Below, in pieces: positions 1 through 8,447 of a stretch of DNA of 64,000 nucleotides. Below the pieces are notes generated by a model that was not told the origin of the DNA, ran no database searches, and saw only the letters and a list, made by a program, of their open reading frames with translations. The stretch is from the NCBI GenBank assembly GCA_937901125.1, contig CALCGT010000006.1, positions 1-64,000 of the forward strand. The letters run 5' to 3'. Position numbers and translations under genes: made by a program. The number at the start of each line of letters is the position of its first letter. Position 1 is the first letter of the stretch. The DNA is from an uncultured Clostridia bacterium. Lineage in GTDB: Bacteria; Bacillota; Clostridia; Lachnospirales; Anaerotignaceae.

Positions 1-2870
1 AGATGTACCTGATAGGGCATCGAGATATCCACACTTTCCCCAGCTTTTATGAACACTTCCACATAACCGTCCTCTGCGGATGCTTTTGCCGTGGAATCGC
101 CTTCCTGCACCATGAATCCATCCCTGCACCAGCAAGGCACACGCAGCCGTACGGTAATATTCTTGTTCACTGCCCGTAACTGCATCGTTTCGCCCGGAAA
201 TGTACCAGACATCACCAAGGATCCTCCATTACCCAGCTCCAGCTCACTGGGTATATACAGATTGACATACACCGCTTCCTCCGTCTGGTAATAGATATTC
301 TCCTGATATTTCACATGATTTTCCATACCGGTTCCATGGCAGCAGGAAAAGTCATCATAATCCGTACTGTAACGACGACGGGCTCCGGGGCCGATGGGCA
401 GCATATAGGTCACACCATTATGACGAAACTCCGTCACATGGGGTGTCTGGGATGCAGCAATCTGATTGAGCTGTGTCCGTTCATAATAATCCATAAATTC
501 TGCGCAATCCGGATTATATCGATAGAGTTCCTGCGTCAGCTTCAGCATGTTATACGCCGCACAGGTCTCGCAGTTTGTAACGCCCTCAATATTTCCAGCC
601 AGTATGCCTGCTTCCTTGAACATTTCACCACGGCCTACTCCACCAATCGCATATGCATACTGGGTTGTAACCATTTTCCAGAAGTTACAGGCGATTTTGT
701 AATACCTCTCTTCACCGGTAGCCCGGTATTCCTGCAAGGCCCCGATGATCTGCGGAATATGCTGATTGGCATGACGCCCTGCTACCGTATCCACACCGGC
801 AGCCAATCCGTCAAAAAATCCTGGATTATCGAAAAGAGCCGCTGCTCTACGGTATCGATCTGCTCCGGTAATCAGATACAGCGTACTCATGGACTCATTC
901 ATACCGCCATACTCCCCAGCTATGTACATCGCCCACATCTTACTGCGCTGCTCCTCTGTTAAAGCAGAAAGCCTGTCCGATACCCAGTCTCCGATACCGC
1001 AGGCGACCTCCAGTGCGGTTTCATTCGATGTGTATACATAAGCATCCAGCAATCCAGCCAGTATTTTGTGCAGCGTATAATAGGGCGCCCAGATGGTCGC
1101 ATAGGGTGTATACTGCTCCAGCAAAGCAAACTGATCCGGTGAGTAAGCACTGAGGAACCCTTCCCCCCACGTGGATGGATCCTTGCTCCACAGTCTCTGA
1201 GATGCATTATTGGGTGAGCATGCTGTTTGAAAATCTGCAGGATGCCCTTTGGAAAGCTTCTGCAGAGAGCGCAGCTCCGAAACCATATATTCCAGTTTTT
1301 CCTTCAGTTCCCTGTCCCCTGTTCCTGCATAGGCATGCGCTAACGCGGACAGAAAATGACCGGTACTATGCCCCCGTAAGAGGCCCATCGGCTCATCCCA
1401 GCCACCGAGAGGCTTCGCTCCGTGGATATCCTGTCCGAAAGCCGCCCTGAAATTATACAACATTCGGTCTGCGTCCAAAAGACGCAGATATTCCAGATCC
1501 CTGTCACAATTGGCTGTAAAGATCGTATGACCCGTCATTTTTGCAGCATATAGAGGGAATCTTTTTCCCCGCATACTACGGGACTCTGCGTTCCAGATGA
1601 CCGTTTTTTTCACACTTTCCCCATTTCCCCCAGATACCGCCCTTTCCGGCATCACCACCAGCGCCAGCTCTTTCGTACACGATGCTTTTCCATATACCAA
1701 ATGCGCTTTCATCAGCACAGGGACTCTCATACTGGCAGGACGTTGCACAATACCGGCATTGCTTACAACAGAAGGATCGCTGCTTTCATAGGTAATGGCG
1801 GATCCCCATTCTCCCCGATCCGGTAATTCCAGATCCTTATATACATGATGATATCCCGGTACTGTTAAAACAGCCGCATCATGCTCTACGATTTCCTGTT
1901 CTGTTGGCAATGCCTTAACAACGATTTCATAGGTATAACTTCGGCTTACTGTACCACAACAGATCCGGGCTGTCATCGCAACCACCGCATCACCGCTTCC
2001 TGCTGTGGGCCTTGTGACTGTTCCTTTTTCACTGATAATATCCGGCTTGTTGCTGTTCCACCGCATATTGCTTCCATAAGATCCTGCTGTCGGTACACAA
2101 AAATCCGAATCCACAACCGATGGTATCTGAATCTGCTGTGCATCCATTACCACCCTTGCTTCATCATCGATCTGAAACATTTTGTCCACTTCTGCTTCAT
2201 CACATACACGGTGATAGATCCGAATATCGGCATAATCTGCCTGTACTGGTACCGTATCCTTCAATCCTTTACCAAAAAAGGACTGCTCCGCCTCATACAG
2301 CGATACTGCTGCCAGCCGCCGATTCACGAGATCCGCTGCCAATCTGGCATCCACATAATATTTTAAGTGGCTTTCCGGCTCTTTATCCAATGTAATCGTG
2401 ATCATATACCACCGGTTCTTCTGCAAAACGACGGTATTGGATGCTTGCCTTTCCTGGCTGCTTCCTCCGCTGGTGATACACGGTACTAATACGAAACCAT
2501 CCTCCGGAATCTCCTCCTCCAGCACATCGGACGCTTCCGCAGAGGACAGTATTCTTAAATAAAGTGCCTGATCCTCTCCAAAAGACAATAGCATGTCTCC
2601 CCGGCCCGCCTCATGTAAACGGCACCAGAAGGATACCGTCAGCCCTTCATTCTTTTGCAGAACACCACTGAGCAGTTCAATATATCCACCATTAACACCG
2701 CCCGGCAGTGAAAGAATTTCCTGCTGCCGTCCATAGATTTCTTCTGTCAAAAATTCCATACCATCCGCATCATATCCACGAATGACTCCCGCCATCCCCT
2801 GACCGGATACATCTCCGACTATTGTACTGTTGACCTCTGTGAAATCATAATGCAGCATCAGACTTTTCAT
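1..2870 (-). CDS. GH127-family beta-L-arabinofuranosidase-like protein with LamG-like and Ig-like domains (C-terminus off the left edge)
   Basis: The frame stays open on the minus strand from an ATG at 2870 to the window edge, giving at least 956 residues. The first ~230 residues resemble a LamG/concanavalin-type lectin fold. Residues ~235-430 look like two bacterial Ig-like repeats (SNMRWNSNKPDIIS, YESSDPSVVS). From ~445 on it matches GH127 (DUF1680). The metal-site pattern of GH127 is present: NCETC with E768 and C770, and SCCHGTG with C843 and C844, which correspond to the Glu and three Cys ligands known from HypBA1. GH127 enzymes remove beta-L-arabinofuranose from plant or glycoprotein glycans. 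No signal peptide is seen (start MKSLMLHYDF), so it may act in the cytoplasm on imported oligosaccharides. The substrate is inferred, and the binding domains are assigned by look only. Confidence 0.82.
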   Translation of the reverse strand, partial: MKSLMLHYDFTEVNSTIVGDVSGQGMAGVIRGYDADGMEFLTEEIYGRQQEILSLPGGVNGGYIELLSGVLQKNEGLTVSFWCRLHEAGRGDMLLSFGEDQALYLRILSSAEASDVLEEEIPEDGFVLVPCITSGGSSQERQASNTVVLQKNRWYMITITLDKEPESHLKYYVDARLAADLVNRRLAAVSLYEAEQSFFGKGLKDTVPVQADYADIRIYHRVCDEAEVDKMFQIDDEARVVMDAQQIQIPSVVDSDFCVPTAGSYGSNMRWNSNKPDIISEKGTVTRPTAGSGDAVVAMTARICCGTVSRSYTYEIVVKALPTEQEIVEHDAAVLTVPGYHHVYKDLELPDRGEWGSAITYESSDPSVVSNAGIVQRPASMRVPVLMKAHLVYGKASCTKELALVVMPERAVSGGNGESVKKTVIWNAESRSMRGKRFPLYAAKMTGHTIFTANCDRDLEYLRLLDADRMLYNFRAAFGQDIHGAKPLGGWDEPMGLLRGHSTGHFLSALAHAYAGTGDRELKEKLEYMVSELRSLQKLSKGHPADFQTACSPNNASQRLWSKDPSTWGEGFLSAYSPDQFALLEQYTPYATIWAPYYTLHKILAGLLDAYVYTSNETALEVACGIGDWVSDRLSALTEEQRSKMWAMYIAGEYGGMNESMSTLYLITGADRYRRAAALFDNPGFFDGLAAGVDTVAGRHANQHIPQIIGALQEYRATGEERYYKIACNFWKMVTTQYAYAIGGVGRGEMFKEAGILAGNIEGVTNCETCAAYNMLKLTQELYRYNPDCAEFMDYYERTQLNQIAASQTPHVTEFRHNGVTYMLPIGPGARRRYSTDYDDFSCCHGTGMENHVKYQENIYYQTEEAVYVNLYIPSELELGNGGSLVMSGTFPGETMQLRAVNKNITVRLRVPCWCRDGFMVQEGDSTAKASAEDGYVEVFIKAGESVDISMPYQVH

Positions 2871-2971
2871 ATATTCATCCACTTTCCTAAAGTATTTTTT
2901 CGTTTTTCACATTTTTTCATTCTCACTGATTGTACCATTCCACAGGCAGTCCTGCAACCGGCAAAAACAGC

Positions 2972-3001
2972 TTGCAAGTAACTGTCCTTAAGGAGTATAC
3001 T
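2972..3001 (+). promoter_or_regulatory. Candidate promoter for the MATE gene
   Basis: TTGCAA (2972-2977) and TATACT (2996-3001) are separated by 18 bp, about 60 bp upstream of the MATE start. The match is moderate. Confidence 0.45.
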
Positions 3002-3008
3002 AATAAAT

Positions 3009-3031
3009 GGTCTGATCAAATTCATCAGACC
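3009..3031 (+). promoter_or_regulatory. Hairpin in the MATE leader
   Basis: GGTCTGAT (3009-3016) and ATCAGACC (3024-3031) form a perfect 8-bp stem with a 7-nt loop. It lies between the candidate promoter and the start codon and has no T-run after it. It could be an operator or a leader structure; no regulator is identified. Confidence 0.4.
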
Positions 3032-3060
3032 CCATCTTTGATAGTATCTGGAGATTCTAT

Positions 3061-4407
3061 ATGAACAAAAAATCGACCCTTCTTACAGAAGGCCCCATCT
3101 GGCGTAAAATACTCACATTTGCCATTCCACTGTTTCTTGGAAATCTGTTTCAGCAGCTTTACAATACCGTAGACTCCATCGTCGTCGGTAATTTTGTCGG
3201 CAGTGACGCTCTCGCAGCCGTAGGTTCCTCTTCCAGCCTGATCTTTCTGATGGTCGGTTTTTTCAATGGTATCGCCATGGGTGCGGGTGTTGTCATCGCC
3301 CGTTACTATGGCGCCCGTGACATCGAACGCGTACAGAAATCAATCCATACGATGATTGCCTTTGGATTGATTGCCAGTGTTCTTCTTACGATTATCGGTG
3401 TGATTCTGACTCCCTGGATTCTCCGGCTTATGGGTACACCGGAAAGCGTCATGCCCAACTCCGTACTGTATTTCCGCACCTATTTTGCCGGGGTATCTGC
3501 AGTGATCATGTATAATATTGCAAGCGGCATCTTCCAGGCAGTTGGAGATTCCCGTCATCCTTTGTATTATCTGATCATTTCTTCAATCACGAATGTTGTA
3601 CTGGACCTTCTTTTTGTCGGAGTCTTCCATATGAGTGTAGCCGGTGCCGCACTGGCTACCGTCATATCTCAGATCCTAAGTGCTGTACTAGCATTCTATA
3701 AACTGGCACATAGTGATCCGGAATACCGTGTGCACTGGAAAGAGATCCGCCTGGATCCGATCATTCTCAAGCAGGTTATCAGTTATGGCCTGCCTTCCGG
3801 TGTGCAGAACTCCATTATTTCCCTTGCGAATGTGGTCGTACAGTCCAACATCAATGCTTTTGGTGCGGCAGCTGTAGCCGGATGCGGAGCCTACTCCAAG
3901 CTGGAGGGTTTTGCGTTCCTTCCTGTTACCAGTTTTGCGTTATCTCTCACCACATTTATAGGTCAGAATCTGGGTGCGAAAGAGTATGAGCGCGCCAAAA
4001 AAGGATCCCTTTTCGGCATACTTTTGGGACCCCTTCTTGCTGAACTCTTTGGTATTCTGTTTGTAGCCACGGCACCCACATTAATCGGACTCTTTAACGA
4101 CCAGCCGGATGTTGTTGCCTATGGCGTTCTTATGGCCCGCACGATTGCGCCCTTTTATTTCCTGATGGCTACATCCCACTGCGTAGCCGGTGTTCTTCGC
4201 GGTGCCGGCAAGGCCAAAGTACCCATGTTTGTTATGCTCATATGCTGGTGCGTGATCCGTGTTTCCTATATAACCATCGCTGTGCGCTTTATTCCGCATA
4301 TCCAGACTGTCATGTACGCGTATCCCATTACATGGACACTGAGCTTTATCGTTTTTCTTTTGTATTATTTCAAAGCCGATTGGATTCATGGTTTTGAAAA
4401 GAAATGA
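3061..4407 (+). CDS. MATE family efflux transporter
   Basis: This 448-residue protein has the start typical of the MATE family (GPIWRKILTFAIPLFLGNLF, then QQLYNTVDSIVVG) and about twelve hydrophobic segments in two homologous halves; the second half begins near residue 235 (ISYGLPSGVQN). MATE proteins export cationic drugs or metabolites in exchange for Na+ or H+ across the cytoplasmic membrane. Its stop codon directly abuts the stop of the convergent lipoprotein gene, and no terminator is visible between them. The neighbouring glycan-degradation genes do not reveal a substrate. The gene is unrelated in position to the second MATE gene at 20.2-21.6 kb. Confidence 0.9.
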   Translation: MNKKSTLLTEGPIWRKILTFAIPLFLGNLFQQLYNTVDSIVVGNFVGSDALAAVGSSSSLIFLMVGFFNGIAMGAGVVIARYYGARDIERVQKSIHTMIAFGLIASVLLTIIGVILTPWILRLMGTPESVMPNSVLYFRTYFAGVSAVIMYNIASGIFQAVGDSRHPLYYLIISSITNVVLDLLFVGVFHMSVAGAALATVISQILSAVLAFYKLAHSDPEYRVHWKEIRLDPIILKQVISYGLPSGVQNSIISLANVVVQSNINAFGAAAVAGCGAYSKLEGFAFLPVTSFALSLTTFIGQNLGAKEYERAKKGSLFGILLGPLLAELFGILFVATAPTLIGLFNDQPDVVAYGVLMARTIAPFYFLMATSHCVAGVLRGAGKAKVPMFVMLICWCVIRVSYITIAVRFIPHIQTVMYAYPITWTLSFIVFLLYYFKADWIHGFEKK

Positions 4408-6258
4408 TCATTTTACGAGCCCTTTTTCCCACACGGTTTCTTCTTCGACACATATAAATGCGGAGCGGAGTACCTCACACAGGTACTCTGCTTTTTTCAT
4501 GAGCGGAGTTCCTGCATATTCATCCAAAGGTGTTCCTTTTATACCCGCTTCCATCAGATGTTCAAAAATACGCGCCCTGTCTTCTGTGGCATATGTCTTT
4601 GAATATGCATCCATAAAATATACCTCATTCTCATCATCAAAACGGGTATACCGTATATCACTGTAATCCAGACCCTCTTCATTCTGATAGGAAAAATTAT
4701 ACCAGAAATCCCATGGCTGGTAGGAATCCCATTTCCAGAATCCCGCATAGCCATACTGTGCCTTTTCTGTTATACAGGTATCGATGGCGTGCATCAGTTC
4801 GTGTGAAAGATTTCGAATAATAGACTCCGGCTCACTTCCATCCAGTACGATAAACTGCGTTTCCAATGTATAATCCGTATAGGCAAAGGCGACAGGATCA
4901 CTGGTAGCACCCTTTGCCGGGTCTCCAATAATTTCACCGGTGATATAGATCCGCATTTTAGAAATCGATGTCGATAATAACTCTTCCAGAAATCCTTGCG
5001 GAAAAGCTCCTAATACTTTATCTACCTCTTTGAGTGCTTCTTCAATCGCCACCGGATCCATCAAAGGCAGCGCGGCAAAATCCTGAAACGGATATATCGC
5101 ATCTTCTCCTGTGTATATCTCAACCGGATATTTGGCTTCCATCATTTCGATTTGGGTATATATATCTGTATCGGTATGAACCCATCCCGGCCAGTTGCTG
5201 TTTTTTGATTCAAGCTCTCCATATTTTATATCGATATAGCAGAATACATTCCCCTGATACCCAACGAGGGCTTTGGTCCCGTCCTGTGACAGGGATGCAA
5301 AATACAGATTTCGCCCTGCCGCATATTTATGCTGTATCTGCCCGCTACTGATATTATACATTCGTATTTCATTATCAATGGTCGCTGTCAATAATGTATT
5401 TCCCGCAACATCCCAGACCATTTCTTCTTTTTCATCCAACCGGAATATCGTCTGGCTTCTGAAGTTATCTTCATGACTTAGAATTAATTCCCGATTCTCG
5501 GCTTTCAGGTACCATTCATTATACCGTGTTATCCACTCTGTACCAATATCTTCTTCCTGTATGCGGCCACGTATATCTACAAGGAAATACAAATAATGCT
5601 CTGTTTCACTGTCATAGGCTTGCAATAGTACCGTTCCATCGGATTTGGTTTTTATAAAATCATAATAAGGATAATCCCCCGGCAGCTTTATTTCTGCACC
5701 ATCCCGATACAGTGTATCTCCCGAGATTCCCATCATTTTACCGTTGCCGTAAAAAGCTACATTTTGAAGTTTCTCCGGTATTTCTACCATTCTCCATTCC
5801 TGATTCCAATAAGCCAGAGCATGCGTACCTTCTTCATCCACCGCACTGTATCCTCGGCTTCCATCTTCCGTTTCAAATACGGAAAACTCCGTATACCATT
5901 GATTCCAGCTGTTTTCTTCCAGCAATGCTCCCGTATATACATCATAAATCTGTGTCTTAAATAAATTTTCCTGATCCAATAAAGTCACCAGGATTCGCTC
6001 CGTATCCAGTATATACATACCGGTAACACTGTGTCCTTCGACCTTAAGATAGGATGTAATATCGTAAATCCCTTCTTCGATCATCGTTCCGGCCGGTTTC
6101 GCATTTTTCTTTTTTTCTATGATTTCCGAAACCTCTATTGCTTCCGAGCTTTCCTGATTTTCTGTATCGGATGTTTCTATTTTTTCACTCTGTCTGCAGC
6201 CCGTCATTAAAAGTATAAAAACCAGCAGCAAAATACAAAAACGCATGCGATCTTTCAT
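4408..6258 (-). CDS. Lipoprotein with N-terminal propeller-like region and C-terminal HExxH metallopeptidase domain
   Basis: The start at 6258 is chosen because it has a GGAGG site upstream and yields a lipoprotein signal peptide (LLLVFILLMTGC); the open frame extends further upstream without support. The 616-residue product has a linker rich in Glu and Ser, then ~350 residues of short beta-rich repeats resembling a propeller. A C-terminal domain follows with HELMH (H486, E487, H490) and, about 70 residues later, ATEDRARIF, whose E559 could be the third zinc ligand. This HExxH...E layout fits gluzincins such as the anthrax lethal factor-like (ATLF) group. It probably sits on the outer face of the membrane. 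Substrate is unknown, and the family placement is inference. Confidence 0.7.
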   Translation of the reverse strand: MKDRMRFCILLLVFILLMTGCRQSEKIETSDTENQESSEAIEVSEIIEKKKNAKPAGTMIEEGIYDITSYLKVEGHSVTGMYILDTERILVTLLDQENLFKTQIYDVYTGALLEENSWNQWYTEFSVFETEDGSRGYSAVDEEGTHALAYWNQEWRMVEIPEKLQNVAFYGNGKMMGISGDTLYRDGAEIKLPGDYPYYDFIKTKSDGTVLLQAYDSETEHYLYFLVDIRGRIQEEDIGTEWITRYNEWYLKAENRELILSHEDNFRSQTIFRLDEKEEMVWDVAGNTLLTATIDNEIRMYNISSGQIQHKYAAGRNLYFASLSQDGTKALVGYQGNVFCYIDIKYGELESKNSNWPGWVHTDTDIYTQIEMMEAKYPVEIYTGEDAIYPFQDFAALPLMDPVAIEEALKEVDKVLGAFPQGFLEELLSTSISKMRIYITGEIIGDPAKGATSDPVAFAYTDYTLETQFIVLDGSEPESIIRNLSHELMHAIDTCITEKAQYGYAGFWKWDSYQPWDFWYNFSYQNEEGLDYSDIRYTRFDDENEVYFMDAYSKTYATEDRARIFEHLMEAGIKGTPLDEYAGTPLMKKAEYLCEVLRSAFICVEEETVWEKGLVK

Positions 6259-6316
6259 TATGGTACCTCCCTGCATTTTATTACAGTATATCATAGACTC
6301 CTCCGGATATCCACCG

Positions 6317-6345
6317 TTGCACAAAGTCTTAATATGTAGTAAAAT
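6317..6345 (+). promoter_or_regulatory. Promoter of the lacI-type regulator
   Basis: TTGCAC (6317-6322) and TAAAAT (6340-6345) are spaced by 17 bp, 50 bp upstream of the regulator start. It lies between the divergent lipoprotein and regulator genes. Confidence 0.55.
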
Positions 6346-6394
6346 AAACGACAAACTTATGTTTTTACATTGACTTTTACCAGGAGGCTTTTTT

Positions 6395-7393
6395 ATGGCT
6401 ACCATTAAAGATATTGCAGAACGTGCCGGCGTCTCTCTTGCTACTGTTTCCCGTGTATTAAACTATGATGAAACCTTAAATGTGCAGGATGAAACCCGTA
6501 AACGTATTTTTGAAGCTGCTGAGGCTTTGGAATATACGATGAAAGAAAAGAAAAAAAGAAAACGCAGGCTGCGTATCGGTATGATTTATACCTACTCTAT
6601 GGAAGAGGAATTAACCGATACCTATTATATGGCTGTTCGTATTGCTATGGAACGTACAATCAACGAGCAGGGATTTCGCAGCCGTACATTAACGGTTTCT
6701 GAAACGCCGGATTCTGTCAGTGATATTGATGGTATTCTCTGCCTCGGTACTTTCAGTGATTCCATGCTGCGTTACATCGAATCTCTTGGAAAGCCCATGG
6801 TTTTAGTCGACAGTGCTCCAAATCCATTCCGTCATGACTCCATCACCCATGACATGGAAGGTGTTACCCGCGATATTATTGAGCATCTACGCAATCTGGG
6901 TCATGAACGGATTGCCCTGATTGGCGGCGGCGAGTTTGATACGGATGGTCAGCCCATCGATGATCCACGGATCCGTACATATAATGATTGTTTGAAAGCA
7001 GCCGGTATCTATCATCCGGAATACTGTTGTAATGCCGGATCCTATAATCCCAAAATCGGTTATCAGTATCTGAAAGAACTTTTTGCTTTGGATAACCCGC
7101 CAACAGCTGCCATCGTCGCGAACGATACCATCGCTGTAGGATGTTATCATGCTGCGAATGAATTAGGCCTTCGTATTCCTCAGGATATCAGTCTGATCGG
7201 TTACAATGATATTCCTTCTGCTAAATATATGGTTCCCCCTCTATCCACTGTACATCTGCATACTGATTTCATGGGGGAATATGCTGTTACTTTACTGACT
7301 GAGCGTCTGCTGAATAACCGCAGCATCAACGTGCGCGTCATCCTCCCTGGTGAACTCATCCTGCGTGACTCCGTAGGTCCCGCGCCTTGTTAA
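6395..7393 (+). CDS. LacI/GalR family transcriptional regulator
   Basis: The 332-residue protein opens with the LacI helix-turn-helix (IKDIAERAGVSLATVSRVLN, residues 4-23), then a hinge with many lysines and arginines and a periplasmic-binding-type sugar domain (RIGMIYTYSMEEE to the C-terminus). The binding domain resembles the GalR/EbgR branch (HLRNLGHERIALIGGG, LIGYNDIP). The start follows a CAGGAGG site. The gene lies beside a GH2 glycosidase and a Gfo/Idh/MocA enzyme, so it probably represses that sugar operon in the absence of an oligosaccharide-derived inducer; this role is inferred from context. Confidence 0.9.
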   Translation: MATIKDIAERAGVSLATVSRVLNYDETLNVQDETRKRIFEAAEALEYTMKEKKKRKRRLRIGMIYTYSMEEELTDTYYMAVRIAMERTINEQGFRSRTLTVSETPDSVSDIDGILCLGTFSDSMLRYIESLGKPMVLVDSAPNPFRHDSITHDMEGVTRDIIEHLRNLGHERIALIGGGEFDTDGQPIDDPRIRTYNDCLKAAGIYHPEYCCNAGSYNPKIGYQYLKELFALDNPPTAAIVANDTIAVGCYHAANELGLRIPQDISLIGYNDIPSAKYMVPPLSTVHLHTDFMGEYAVTLLTERLLNNRSINVRVILPGELILRDSVGPAPC

Positions 7394-7403
7394 TTATAAA
7401 AAC

Positions 7404-7438
7404 AAGCATCCCTTTGATCAAAGAAGGGATGCTTTTCT
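7404..7438. terminator. Bidirectional terminator between lacI-type gene and popT
   Basis: AAGCATCCCTT (7404-7414) pairs with AAGGGATGCTT (7424-7434), an 11-bp stem with a 9-nt loop. It is flanked by A-rich and T-rich sequence and serves two convergent genes. Confidence 0.85.
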
Positions 7439-7446
7439 GTTGTTCA

Positions 7447-8259
7447 TTATTCTTTTTCGACTCTCATCTGTAACCTGTCCAATACATATCCCAATACAAT
7501 ACCACCTGCCAGGCATGCAATCTCAACCCAGCCCATGTTCTTCCAGGGAATAATCACCAGGGTTGCTGCTGCTACAATACCGACTAATGCATGGAACAGT
7601 ACCGAATAATGCTTATCAAACAGTCTTTTGATTGCATTCGCTAACAGCACTGCTGTCAGAAGACCTGCCAAACCCGCCGGTACCAGTACATGCATCTGCA
7701 AATGTCCGATTCCATCCAGCAGCGGAGTATACAATCCTAAAGGCATCAGCAATGTTGAAAAACTGAGTCCCGGTACGATAACACTCATTGCCAGGCAGAC
7801 ACCACAGAAAAGATACCACCCAAAATTCGGTACAATCTGTGTGGACACCGTCTGTATCCATCCAAGAAAGATCAGTAATACTCCAAAGGCCACTCCCATG
7901 GAAATATAAGACTTTTTATCACGCCCCTGCAATCCCGCTTCCTTATACAAAGAAGGCATCATTCCCAAAATAACACCGGCAAAAAGACTGACCGAGGGTC
8001 CCGGATATTCATTCAGCAAAAAGCCGAGTACCCGTGCAATTCCTAAAAAGCCCAATATAATACCAATACCTACCGGTATTAACATACGAATATGTTTCTT
8101 TATTGCATGAAACGGATCTGCCAGTACTTCCATGATGGGCTGATACAAACCAAAAATAACGCATAATACACCACCGGAAACTCCCGGCAGTACAGCTCCC
8201 AGTCCAATCATTGCACCACGAAATATCTGTACCAGTATATTCCCTTTTGATTTCTTCAT
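7447..8259 (-). CDS. popT: DUF368 family membrane protein, predicted polyprenyl-phosphate transporter PopT
   Basis: The 270-residue protein has eight or so membrane segments and the DUF368 signature GLGAVLPGVSGG (residues ~17-28), repeated in inverted form as MSVIVPGLSFSTLL around residue 160. DUF368 proteins have been linked to recycling undecaprenyl phosphate back across the cytoplasmic membrane for cell-wall synthesis, a role shared with DedA proteins. It stands alone between the sugar regulator and the GH2 operon, with its own promoter and a shared terminator. The family assignment is firm; the transport role rests on published work on homologues. Confidence 0.85.
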   Translation of the reverse strand: MKKSKGNILVQIFRGAMIGLGAVLPGVSGGVLCVIFGLYQPIMEVLADPFHAIKKHIRMLIPVGIGIILGFLGIARVLGFLLNEYPGPSVSLFAGVILGMMPSLYKEAGLQGRDKKSYISMGVAFGVLLIFLGWIQTVSTQIVPNFGWYLFCGVCLAMSVIVPGLSFSTLLMPLGLYTPLLDGIGHLQMHVLVPAGLAGLLTAVLLANAIKRLFDKHYSVLFHALVGIVAAATLVIIPWKNMGWVEIACLAGGIVLGYVLDRLQMRVEKE

Positions 8260-8307
8260 TCATCATCCTCCTGTATCATCTTTGAATTCCAAATGATATG
8301 CCCGTAT

Positions 8308-8336
8308 ATTATATCGTACCTACTTCAAATTATCAA
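8308..8336 (-). promoter_or_regulatory. Promoter of popT
   Basis: On the minus strand, TTGATA (8336-8331) and a perfect TATAAT (8313-8308) are separated by 17 bp, about 50 bp upstream of the popT start. Confidence 0.65.
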
Positions 8337-8387
8337 TCTATTATATGGACAAAGCACGCCAATTATAACATCGGATTCACAAAATGA

Positions 8388-8416
8388 TTGCACTATTCTA
8401 TGTCTGCTCTTATAAT
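8388..8416 (+). promoter_or_regulatory. Promoter of the GH2 - oxidoreductase operon
   Basis: TTGCAC (8388-8393) and TATAAT (8411-8416) have a 17-bp spacer and stand 31 bp upstream of the GH2 start. A GGGAGG ribosome site follows. Confidence 0.65.
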
Positions 8417-8447
8417 GAAATTAATTATATGATCGGGAGGTAATTTA

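Noticed and set aside
315..2395. Several plus-strand frames at the left end
   Set aside because: They are antisense to the GH127 gene, which reads without a break from 2870 to the edge with clear family motifs.
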